DNA from: Methylotenera sp.
GTDB lineage: Bacteria; Pseudomonadota; Gammaproteobacteria; Burkholderiales; Methylophilaceae
DNA: 50,422 nucleotides
Assembly: GCA_021732405.1 (NCBI GenBank)
Contig: JAKFVB010000047.1
Location: forward strand, 1 to 50,422
Direction of reading: 5' to 3'
The position numbers and the translations under genes are program-made. Positions 44,230 to 50,422 of the stretch are shown here, piece by piece (within the stretch, counting starts at the first letter, position 1; each line of letters opens with the position of its first letter). The notes beneath the pieces were generated by a model. That model saw nothing but the letters and a program-made list of their open reading frames with translations. It searched no databases and was not told the DNA's origin.

Positions 44230-45882
44230 TTAAATTGGCTTAATGCTGTTGGGGATAATCGTTGCGTCAAATTGACTGAGTAAATCTTTCACAAAACTAT
44301 CCTGCATAATCGAGTCTTCTGCAGAGGATTGAATAGTCGCTTTTTCAACCGCCGATTGTTTTGCTGGCGTGTTGATTTCAACGTGGCTTTCACCGCTAAT
44401 TTCAACATTGAGTTTAATGCGTTTGCCAAAATACTGATTAATCGCACTGGATAATTTTTCTTGATAACTTGCACTGACTAAATGTTTATTGCTGGCTGAA
44501 ACCCGCAAGGTAATGCTATTTTCATCATAAGAAATCATTTCACAGTTTTGTGCAAGGGCGCGCGCAAGGCCGAGTTTCAGATTTTTTTCAACCAAAGCCC
44601 GCCAATTACCATCAAAATTTTGCGTAACGCTTTCAGTTTCAGATTCAATTGTGACAGGCGCTATAGAAGTCTGTGGCGCTACTGTTTGCTCAATTTGCGC
44701 AATATCAACTTTGACATTCACCTGCGCATTTATCGCTGGCGTGGCTAATGGCTTGCTGCTGATAGAGGTGGGCGCACTCAGTTTTTCAGACACTTTTTCA
44801 TTGGGTGCAAAAGCCAACATCCGTAACAAGCTCATGGTAAAGCCAGCGTATTCATCAGGCGCTAAGCCAATATCGCGGCGGCCTAATAAAGCGATTTGAT
44901 AAAATAGCTGTAATGTTTCTGGATTAAGTTTCTGCGCTAAATCCAATAGCAAAGCGCGTTCTGGATAATCGTCGGCAATACTATTGGGCACGGTTTGTAT
45001 GATGGCAATTTGATGCAAGATATTGGCTAGATCGTTCAGCGCTGCTTCAAATGCAATATTGCGCATCTGCATGGTTTGCGCTTTATTTATCAATGCTACG
45101 CCATCTTGGTTGATTAATGCCTGCAAAATATCATACAAATAGGTTTGATCAACCGCGCCAAGCATACTGCGCACTTCAATTTCATTCACGGTTTGATTGC
45201 CATAAGCAATTGCTTGGTCAGTTAATGACAGCGCATCGCGCATACTGCCCGCCGCCGCGCGCGCGATAAGGCTGATTGCAGCCGATTCATATGTAATGTT
45301 TTCTTGAGCAAGTACATTTTGCAAATGCTCAGAAATAGTAGTGCTGGCCATTTGGCGTAAATTAAATTGCAAACAGCGACTTAATACCGTGACAGGTACT
45401 TTTTGAGGGTCAGTAGTGGCCAGAATAAATTTAACGTGTGCTGGTGGCTCTTCCAGTGTTTTAAGCATGGCATTGAACGCACTTTTAGACAGCATGTGCA
45501 CTTCGTCAATAATGTACACTTTAAAACGGCCAACAGTAGGCGCGTACTGCGCGTTATCCAGTAACTCGCGCATGGCGTCTACTTGCGTATTCGATGCCGC
45601 ATCGACTTCTAATAAATCCACAAAACGGCCACGGTCAATTTCTGTACAAGCATTGCACACGCCGCAAGGTGTAGCAGTGATACCTGTTTCACAGTTAAGC
45701 GATTTGGCTAAAATACGTGCGATTGTCGTTTTACCAACGCCACGTGTGCCCGTAAATAAGTAAGCGTGATGTAAACGCTGTTGTGTCAGTGCATTAGTCA
45801 ATGCGCGCACTACATGCGGCTGACCAACTAGAGTATCAAACGATTTGGGGCGGTATTTGCGTGCTAAAACGAGATATGACAT
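44230..45882 (-). CDS. dnaX: DNA polymerase III subunits tau/gamma
   Basis: AAA+ clamp-loader subunit. From the ATG at 45882 (550 residues) it starts Met-Ser-Tyr-Leu-Val-Leu-Ala-Arg-Lys-Tyr-Arg-Pro-Lys-Ser-Phe, with Walker A Gly-Thr-Arg-Gly-Val-Gly-Lys-Thr-Thr, a Cys-x8-Cys-x2-Cys-x2-Cys zinc module (the first Cys at about residue 64), Walker B Asp-Glu-Val-His-Met and sensor 1 Ala-Thr-Thr-Asp. The C-terminal alpha-binding region is present. A run of seven A residues falls at codons 432-434; slippage there would give a shorter product. The longer open frame (to 45915) adds 11 residues not seen in the family. Confidence 0.96.
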   Translation of the reverse strand: MSYLVLARKYRPKSFDTLVGQPHVVRALTNALTQQRLHHAYLFTGTRGVGKTTIARILAKSLNCETGITATPCGVCNACTEIDRGRFVDLLEVDAASNTQVDAMRELLDNAQYAPTVGRFKVYIIDEVHMLSKSAFNAMLKTLEEPPAHVKFILATTDPQKVPVTVLSRCLQFNLRQMASTTISEHLQNVLAQENITYESAAISLIARAAAGSMRDALSLTDQAIAYGNQTVNEIEVRSMLGAVDQTYLYDILQALINQDGVALINKAQTMQMRNIAFEAALNDLANILHQIAIIQTVPNSIADDYPERALLLDLAQKLNPETLQLFYQIALLGRRDIGLAPDEYAGFTMSLLRMLAFAPNEKVSEKLSAPTSISSKPLATPAINAQVNVKVDIAQIEQTVAPQTSIAPVTIESETESVTQNFDGNWRALVEKNLKLGLARALAQNCEMISYDENSITLRVSASNKHLVSASYQEKLSSAINQYFGKRIKLNVEISGESHVEINTPAKQSAVEKATIQSSAEDSIMQDSFVKDLLSQFDATIIPNSIKPI

Positions 45883-45999
45883 AAACCAAATTTTAGCTGA
45901 AAATTTGTAATTCAACTAAAGTAAATTAGACCTAAATTTGTAAGACACTTAATGTTTTGGCATCTATGAGGCTAATAAATTGCCATCAGTATGGTAGAT

Positions 46000-46064
46000 G
46001 CAAGGCACTTGGCACGCAGAAACCAGAATGTACATAAAGTACATGAGGATTTCGAGTACCAAGT
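46000..46064 (-). repeat. Hairpin element B, downstream of ffs (matches element A)
   Basis: Read on the minus strand: the outer arms ACTTGGTAC (46064-46056) and GTGCCAAGT (46015-46007) pair, an inner stem GAAA/TTTC follows, TCCTC leads into ATGTAC-TTTAT-GTACAT (46044-46028), and the closing arm is followed directly by GCCTTGC (46006-46000). Same order of parts as element A at 1285-1351. It lies in the ffs-dnaX leader, in the direction of dnaX transcription. Confidence 0.55.
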
Positions 46065-46104
46065 AACACAGCAGATGCTATGCAGAGGGCGATTTATGGG
46101 AAGA

Positions 46105-46198
46105 GGCGAGCCAAACCCCCGGCACTTGCTCAATAGTTGTGGCTGCTTGCTTCCGCATCTGACCAGGTTGGCTACTTTACAATGCGGGGAGGCCCGCC
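46105..46198 (-). ncRNA. ffs: 4.5S RNA of the signal recognition particle
   Basis: On the minus strand the segment contains the conserved SRP domain IV pattern GGTCAGATGCGGAAGCAAG followed by CAGCC, then GTGCCGGGGG. The ends pair: GGCGGGCC at the 5' end (46198-46191) with GGCTCGCC at the 3' end (46112-46105), allowing one G·U. The length of about 94 bases is close to bacterial 4.5S RNA. It binds Ffh for co-translational targeting of membrane proteins. Position directly upstream of dnaX is typical of betaproteobacteria. The asymmetric loop reads GGAAGC where E. coli has GGAAGG. Confidence 0.9.
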
Positions 46199-46205
46199 AA
46201 ATAAG

Positions 46206-46211
46206 ATTTTA
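46206..46211 (-). promoter_or_regulatory. -10 element of ffs
   Basis: TAAAAT on the minus strand ends eight bases before the predicted 5' end of the 4.5S RNA, the right spacing for a -10 box. The -35 region (TGTAAA, 17 bases upstream) is weak. Confidence 0.5.
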
Positions 46212-46249
46212 CCTTAAATCGACCTTACTTTACAGCCAAAGTACGGAAG

Positions 46250-46270
46250 TTAACCATCTAAAATGGTTAA
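46250..46270. terminator. Hairpin between the DUF779 gene and ffs
   Basis: TTAACCAT (46250-46257) and ATGGTTAA (46263-46270) form a perfect 8-bp stem with a five-base loop, 23 bases after the DUF779 stop. There is no T run on the minus-strand downstream side, so its use as a terminator is uncertain. Confidence 0.4.
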
Positions 46271-46292
46271 AAAATAATGCAGCTACTGTTTT

Positions 46293-46667
46293 TTAGTATC
46301 CCACACGTTCGACAGGCGGTAAGCTTTGTAACTCTTCATCAGAATATAATCTGCCGCGTGTGATAAAGGCAAAGCCAGTGCCGCAATCCAATGAAAATGA
46401 ACCGCTTGAGCCTGGCATTGCGTCTAAAATGGTGTGCATATTTTCGGCAAAGGTAAAGTGGCTGTCGCCCATATAAAAAGTGGCGTTATCAAATTTACCC
46501 AAAACCACATCAGATGCACTGGGGTTGAATTCTCTGACAGGCATGCACATAGGGCCGCTGCCTTCACAGCATCCACCTGATTGCAAAAATATAATCGGAC
46601 CATGTTCTGCTGTGAGCTTGTCAATTAAAGCGAGAGCAGAGGGTGTTGCAGAAACGCGTTCAGCCAT
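46293..46667 (-). CDS. DUF779 protein, aldehyde dehydrogenase partner
   Basis: 124 residues starting Met-Ala-Glu-Arg-Val-Ser-Ala-Thr, with the family features Ser-Gly-Gly-Cys-Cys-Glu-Gly-Ser (possible metal or redox site) and a second conserved Cys near Ser-Leu-Asp-Cys-Gly-Thr-Gly. AAGGA lies six bases before the ATG at 46667; the longer frame adds seven residues. DUF779 genes are found next to ExaC/AldB-type acetaldehyde dehydrogenases, as here (80 bases downstream of it); their function is not known to me. Cytosolic. Confidence 0.88.
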   Translation of the reverse strand: MAERVSATPSALALIDKLTAEHGPIIFLQSGGCCEGSGPMCMPVREFNPSASDVVLGKFDNATFYMGDSHFTFAENMHTILDAMPGSSGSFSLDCGTGFAFITRGRLYSDEELQSLPPVERVGY

Positions 46668-46686
46668 TTTTTGATTCCTTTTAAAC

Positions 46687-46715
46687 AAAAAGAGGCGAGT
46701 AAACCCGCCTCTTTT
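46687..46715 (-). terminator. Terminator-like hairpin between aldehyde dehydrogenase and DUF779 genes
   Basis: On the minus strand AAAAGAGGCG pairs perfectly with CGCCTCTTTT (46688-46697 with 46706-46715), followed by further T. It probably reduces DUF779 expression relative to the dehydrogenase. The T tract overlaps the DUF779 leader. Confidence 0.75.
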
Positions 46716-46747
46716 ATCTTACTTAACCATTATTTAAGCCTTAAAAA

Positions 46748-48268
46748 CTAGAAGAAGCCTAGTTTGTTTGGGTTGTAGCTAACCAATAAGCACTTGGTTT
46801 GTTGGTAGTGGTCTAGCATCATTTTGTGATTCTCGCGACCAATACCAGACTCTTTGTAGCCACCAAACGCAGCGTGGGCAGGGTAGGCGTGGTAGCAGTT
46901 TGTCCACACACGGCCAGCCTTGATGCCACGACCCATTCTATAGGCAACGCTACCATCACGACTCCAAACGCCAGCACCTAAACCAAAGATAGTGTCATTT
47001 GCAATCGCAAGTGCTTCAGCCTCATCTTTAAAGGTTGTTACAGCAAGCACTGGGCCAAAAATCTCTTCTTGGAACACGCGCATTTTGTTGTGGCCTTTAA
47101 GAAGCGTAGGTTGCACATAGTAACCATCTGCCAAATCGCCAGTCAGCATATTGCGCTCACCACCGATCAATACTTCAGCACCTTCTTGTTTACCAATTTC
47201 AATGTAATTCATGATTTTATTCATTTGGTCTTGAGAGGCTTGGGCACCTAACATCGTGCCAGAATCTAGCGGGCTACCTTGTTTAATGGCTTTTACGCGC
47301 TCTAATACACGAGCGATAAATTTGTCGTAGATAGATTCTTGAATAATGGCGCGTGATGGGCATGTACACACTTCGCCCTGGTTAAACGCAAATAGCACCA
47401 AGCCTTCGATGGCTTTATCAAAGAACGCGTCATCGGCATCCATAATATCGGCAAAGAAGATATTCGGTGATTTGCCACCTAATTCTAATGTGGCTGGAAT
47501 CAAATTGCTGGCAGCGGCAGTTGCAATCGCGCGACCTGTAGCCGTTGAACCTGTAAAGCCAATTTTAGCGATACGCTTGCTGTTGGCTAACGGTGCGCCT
47601 ACTTCGCGGCCGTAACCGTTTACAATGTTAATGACGCCTGGCGGGACTAAATCGGCAATCACTTCCATTAGAATCAAAATACTAATCGGGGTGAACTCGG
47701 CAGGTTTTAATACCACACAGTTACCAGCGGCTAGGGCAGGAGCTAATTTCCAAGCTGCCATTAAAATTGGGAAGTTCCAAGGAATAATTTGACCTACAAC
47801 GCCTAGCGGCTCATGAAAATGGTAAGCGACTGTGTCGTTATCAATTTCACTAATGCCGCCTTCTTGCGCGCGAATGGCGCCTGCAAAATAGCGGAAATGA
47901 TCCACTGTTAATGGAATATCCGCATTCATGGTTTCGCGGATTGGTTTGCCGTTATCAACGGTATCTGCAGTTGCGATTAACTCTAGATTGGCTTCAATAC
48001 GATCAGCAATTTTAAGCAAGATGTTAGAACGTTCAGTTGTTGAAGTTTTTGCCCATTTTTCGGTAATCGCATGTGCGGCATCTAATGCTAACTCAACATC
48101 CTCTGCACTTGAACGTGCAACTTTTGTATAGTTTTTACCTGTGATAGGTGAAATAACATCAAAATATTCGCCTTTAACAGGTGCAACCCATTTACCACCA
48201 ATAAAGTTATCGTACTTGGCTTTATAAGGGATTTTGACGCCAAGACCTTTTAATAAATCTAAACTCAT
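46748..48268 (-). CDS. NAD-dependent aldehyde dehydrogenase, ExaC/AldB type
   Basis: Oxidises an aldehyde, most likely acetaldehyde or another short-chain aldehyde, to the acid. From ATG 48268 it has 506 residues. Catalytic residues: Asn165 (Pro-Trp-Asn-Phe-Pro), Glu262 (Leu-Glu-Leu-Gly-Gly) and Cys301 in [11 protein letters not shown], a form typical of ExaC/AldB. The NAD-binding Phe-Thr-Gly-Ser-Thr is at 238-242. GAGGAG sits six bases before the ATG; the frame extends 19 codons further without family support. In a methylotroph formaldehyde is a possible but less likely substrate. Confidence 0.93.
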   Translation of the reverse strand: MSLDLLKGLGVKIPYKAKYDNFIGGKWVAPVKGEYFDVISPITGKNYTKVARSSAEDVELALDAAHAITEKWAKTSTTERSNILLKIADRIEANLELIATADTVDNGKPIRETMNADIPLTVDHFRYFAGAIRAQEGGISEIDNDTVAYHFHEPLGVVGQIIPWNFPILMAAWKLAPALAAGNCVVLKPAEFTPISILILMEVIADLVPPGVINIVNGYGREVGAPLANSKRIAKIGFTGSTATGRAIATAAASNLIPATLELGGKSPNIFFADIMDADDAFFDKAIEGLVLFAFNQGEVCTCPSRAIIQESIYDKFIARVLERVKAIKQGSPLDSGTMLGAQASQDQMNKIMNYIEIGKQEGAEVLIGGERNMLTGDLADGYYVQPTLLKGHNKMRVFQEEIFGPVLAVTTFKDEAEALAIANDTIFGLGAGVWSRDGSVAYRMGRGIKAGRVWTNCYHAYPAHAAFGGYKESGIGRENHKMMLDHYQQTKCLLVSYNPNKLGFF

Positions 48269-48607
48269 GCTAACTCCTCTAGTTTTGCTATTAATAATGT
48301 AGTATTTCTTGTTGTAAAACCGCATTGCTTTGTTGCAATTTTTTTATGATACTCAATATAGTACTTAATTTGCTGTATACCTTGTTTATAAAGGCTCGCA
48401 GCTAATTTAACTTTAAATAAAACAATATAAGTCAACGCTCAAGATTAAACCTTAGCTGTCTGTAAATCAAGTATAAATGACTGTTCTGCACATAATTTAT
48501 AAAGGCTAAAGTAGCGAATATTTCATGCTTGTTATATAGTTTAGTTTACAAAAATGCACAATTAGTTAGCGTGCTAAATAATAACTAAAATCAACGAAGA
48601 GAACAAG
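48269..48607. promoter_or_regulatory. Divergent promoter region between aldehyde dehydrogenase and adenylate cyclase
   Basis: 339 bases without a gene. ATTGC (48324-48328) and GCAAT (48335-48339) form an inverted repeat 56 bases upstream of the dehydrogenase start, a candidate operator. The 12-mer TTTATAAAGGCT appears twice in direct orientation (48385-48396 and 48496-48507), 111 bases apart. No convincing -10/-35 pair stands out on either strand. Confidence 0.35.
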
Positions 48608-49849
48608 TTGCCTATATCTAACACAAACGCTGTTTTTGGCATCACGACTAGGGAGTTTTGGCACAATATTAGCCACCCTACTGATGCTACTTTAGGTAAA
48701 GCGATACTGTCTATTTTAGTATTTGCTGAGAGCTTGGTTTGTATCTTTTGGATATTCACACTTTCAGGTTTGGGTGAGGGATACGCCATAATGGCCGCAG
48801 TGCCGTATGCCTATGTCATTCTTTCCTATGCTAGCCTACTCATTTTCTACCGCACCAAAAAATTCGAATACTTTACCTTTACGCAATTAGTCATGCTGCT
48901 AGTCATGCCTTTCTTTATGCAGTGGGCAATTGGCGGATATGAGGCTTCTAGTGGAATTGCTATTTGGGCAATTTTGTCACCGATTGGTGCATTAATGATT
49001 CTTGGCACCAAGCAATCAACACCTTGGTTTGTTTTATTTGCTTTTTTAGCAGGATTATCTTGGAAACTTAACTACTTATTTGCAGGGAATTCTTTACCTA
49101 TTCCATCTCATATTAAAGACACTTTTTTCTTGATGAACATTATGGGTACTGCATGTATTTTATATGCAGTGATGCGCTACTTTCAAAGTCAAAAAGAACG
49201 CACTTTGCATGAGTTAGAATTAGAGCAAGCTAGGTCAGAGAAGTTATTACTCAATATTTTGCCAAAATCAATCGCTAGTCGGTTAAAAGATAATGATATG
49301 CGGATTGCGGATAGCCACGAAGCTGTGACTATTTTATTTGCGGATATTGTCGATTTTACTAAGTTAACTTCAACCATGCCGCCAGCAGAACTGGTTGATT
49401 TATTAAGCCAGTTATTCTCCCGTTTTGATATGCTGGCTGACCGCTACGGTCTTGAAAAAATTAAAACAATTGGCGATGGCTACATGGTCGTCGGTGGTGC
49501 GCCTGTGTATTTAGATAATCACGCCAACGTCATCGCGCAGCTGGCCTTGCAAATGCAAGAAGAGCTTGAGTTATTCAATATACAAATTGGTAAGCAGCTT
49601 CAAATGCGCATTGGTATTAGCAGCGGGCCAGTGGTTGCAGGTGTCATTGGCACCAGTAAATTTGCTTATGATATTTGGGGAGACCCAGTCAATATGGCCA
49701 GCCGCATGGAAAAAAATGGATTACCGAATACAATCCAAGTCAGTGAATTTACCTATAACTTACTTAAAAATCAGCATACTTTTGAATCAAGAGGGCCTAT
49801 TCCCATTAAAGGAAAAGGCGACGTCAACACCTACTTCCTGAAAAGTTGA
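48608..49849 (+). CDS. Membrane-bound class III adenylate cyclase
   Basis: 413 residues: about six transmembrane helices in the first 200 residues, a charged coiled-coil linker (about 200-225) and a CYCc catalytic domain (about 235-413). Metal-binding Asp246 (Phe-Ala-Asp-Ile-Val-Asp-Phe) and Asp290 (Ile-Gly-Asp-Gly-Tyr) are present. The adenine-selecting pair is Lys286 (Glu-Lys-Ile-Lys-Thr) and Asp355 (Tyr-Asp-Ile-Trp-Gly), so ATP rather than GTP is the expected substrate. The start is TTG at 48608 after a purine-rich AAGAGAA. It stands alone; no CRP-like regulator is in the window. The membrane part may sense a signal but is not recognisable. Confidence 0.88.
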   Translation: MPISNTNAVFGITTREFWHNISHPTDATLGKAILSILVFAESLVCIFWIFTLSGLGEGYAIMAAVPYAYVILSYASLLIFYRTKKFEYFTFTQLVMLLVMPFFMQWAIGGYEASSGIAIWAILSPIGALMILGTKQSTPWFVLFAFLAGLSWKLNYLFAGNSLPIPSHIKDTFFLMNIMGTACILYAVMRYFQSQKERTLHELELEQARSEKLLLNILPKSIASRLKDNDMRIADSHEAVTILFADIVDFTKLTSTMPPAELVDLLSQLFSRFDMLADRYGLEKIKTIGDGYMVVGGAPVYLDNHANVIAQLALQMQEELELFNIQIGKQLQMRIGISSGPVVAGVIGTSKFAYDIWGDPVNMASRMEKNGLPNTIQVSEFTYNLLKNQHTFESRGPIPIKGKGDVNTYFLKS

Positions 49850-49879
49850 TGACTAAATTAGATGACAGCATTAACATCT

Positions 49880-49907
49880 TTGTCATCGTTTAAGTATCGT
49901 ATATAAT
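49880..49907 (+). promoter_or_regulatory. tRNA-Ser promoter
   Basis: TTGTCA (49880-49885), a 16-base spacer and TATAAT (49902-49907), followed by a GC-rich discriminator CCGCCGC as often seen in stringently controlled stable-RNA promoters. GATGACA (49861-49867) and TGTCATC (49881-49887) form an inverted repeat overlapping the -35, which may also end the cyclase transcript. Confidence 0.65.
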
Positions 49908-49943
49908 CCGCCGCTCAAGTTTGAAAACAACTTGAACCCCGCA

Positions 49944-50033
49944 GGAGAGATGGATGAGCGGTTTAAGTCACCACCCTGGAAAGGTGGCACAGGGTTTACC
50001 CTGTCGAGAGTTCGAATCTCTCTCTCTCCGCCA
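49944..50033 (+). tRNA. tRNA-Ser (anticodon GGA)
   Basis: 90-base gene with encoded CCA. The acceptor arms GGAGAGA and TCTCTCC pair perfectly, with discriminator G. The anticodon stem CCACC/GGTGG encloses the loop CTGGAAA, giving anticodon GGA for UCC/UCU codons. A long variable arm (CACAGGG/CCCTGT region) and the T-arm GAGAGTTCGAATCTCTC are typical of serine tRNAs. Confidence 0.97.
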
Positions 50034-50070
50034 TCATCATTAGCTATTGCGCACCAAGCTATTCGTGCAT

Positions 50071-50094
50071 TAGTCGTACTCAGTATGACGACTA
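50071..50094. terminator. Possible shared terminator hairpin after tRNA-Ser
   Basis: TAGTCGT (50071-50077) and ACGACTA (50088-50094) form a 7-bp stem, followed by TTTC on the plus strand. It overlaps the stop codon of the convergent small gene. Confidence 0.35.
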
Positions 50095-50364
50095 TTTCAA
50101 CACAGTTTTATTAATTGCTTGTATTAAATTTCCAGATCCGTTGGCTTGTTTTGTATTACTTTTGCCTTTAGTTGCGCTGCCAGTTTGCGCTGGGGTGGCC
50201 GCTTCTGGGTGTGTTACCTTGTTTACAATTTGTGATTTCATGTGAGAAGAAGTGTCGTGTGTTGCTTCTTTTACACAACCGCCCATCACTGACTCGCATG
50301 CAGAAGCAGTAATAGATGAAGCAAAAGTAATCGCAAATACAAGCGCAAATGAGTTTAGTTTCAT
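50092..50364 (-). CDS. Small secreted protein of unknown function
   Basis: 90 residues. Residues 1-22 are a Sec signal peptide with probable cleavage after Ala-Ser-Ala; the mature part has two Cys (Ala-Cys-Glu-Ser and Gly-Gly-Cys-Val-Lys), which may form a disulfide, and then a low-complexity, Thr/Gln/Lys/Asn-rich stretch. No family recognised. The ATG is at 50364; the AT-rich 50365-50422 segment probably holds its promoter. Convergent with tRNA-Ser. Confidence 0.55.
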   Translation of the reverse strand: MKLNSFALVFAITFASSITASACESVMGGCVKEATHDTSSHMKSQIVNKVTHPEAATPAQTGSATKGKSNTKQANGSGNLIQAINKTVLK

Positions 50365-50422
50365 GATAATCCAATCAAAAATAATAAATGAATATGTAAT
50401 TAATTCTATATAACAATTATAG

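Noticed and set aside
45991-46296. Open frame of 101 codons on the plus strand opposite the 4.5S RNA
   Set aside because: The region is explained by the 4.5S RNA and element B on the minus strand; no ribosome binding site or recognisable protein.
1-50422. CRISPR array, prophage, insertion sequence or integron
   Set aside because: No regularly spaced repeats, transposase, integrase or phage structural genes were seen on either strand.

Overview
The window looks like a chromosomal segment of a moderately AT-rich methylotrophic betaproteobacterium, most likely of the Methylophilaceae (Methylotenera/Methylophilus-like). This is inferred from a block of bacterial tetrahydromethanopterin/methanofuran synthesis genes (35.9-39.2 kb) sitting among gene orders typical of beta/gammaproteobacteria: ndk-rlmN-pilF-rodZ-ispG-hisS-yfgM-bamB-der, hfq-hflX-hflK-hflC-yjeT-hisZ-purA and ffs-dnaX-ybaB-recR. 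I saw no phage, insertion sequence, CRISPR array or rRNA operon.

Layout. 0-0.6 kb: the N-terminus of a TauE/SafE-type permease and a small secreted DUF5666-like protein, both on the minus strand. 0.85-11.9 kb: a long plus-strand housekeeping run (ndk to der) covering rRNA/tRNA methylation, pilus assembly, cell shape, isoprenoid synthesis, histidyl-tRNA synthesis, outer-membrane protein assembly and ribosome assembly. Two peptide-type ABC ATPase genes without permeases are inserted between hisS and yfgM. 12-17.2 kb: bamD (minus), then rluD-pgeF, a ZIP metal transporter and rimO. 17.2-19.6 kb: an accessory pocket with a small gene broken by an amber codon, a degenerate repeat, an unknown protein, a PhyH-type dioxygenase and a TetR regulator. 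19.8-25.7 kb: an acrA-acrB-oprM-like efflux operon whose promoter carries an AcrR-like operator. 25.7-27.4 kb: a large protein of unknown function with a PilZ-like C-terminus. 27.6-35.6 kb: gltX, then hfq-hflX-hflK-hflC-yjeT-hisZ-purA.

35.9-39.2 kb: four tightly packed genes (dmrB, a dihydropteroate-synthase-like gene, a DUF447 gene and mfnB) for the C1-carrier cofactors tetrahydromethanopterin and methanofuran. They are followed by an OmpA-family porin gene with its own promoter and terminator. 40.5-43.2 kb: an MTA/SAH deaminase, ubiG and a phosphoglycolate-phosphatase-type HAD gene. 43.2-46.2 kb (minus): recR, ybaB, dnaX and the 4.5S RNA gene. 46.3-48.3 kb (minus): an ExaC/AldB-type aldehyde dehydrogenase followed by its DUF779 partner. 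48.6-50.4 kb: a membrane class III adenylate cyclase, tRNA-Ser(GGA) and a small secreted protein.

The most interesting unexplained items are two structurally matching hairpin elements (after ndk and after ffs), the DUF447 gene inside the cofactor operon, the PilZ-like protein with an enlarged gap between its ligand motifs, and the orphan ABC ATPase pair. TTG start codons are strikingly frequent. Start sites given here differ in several cases from the longest open frame where a ribosome binding site or family alignment supports a later start.
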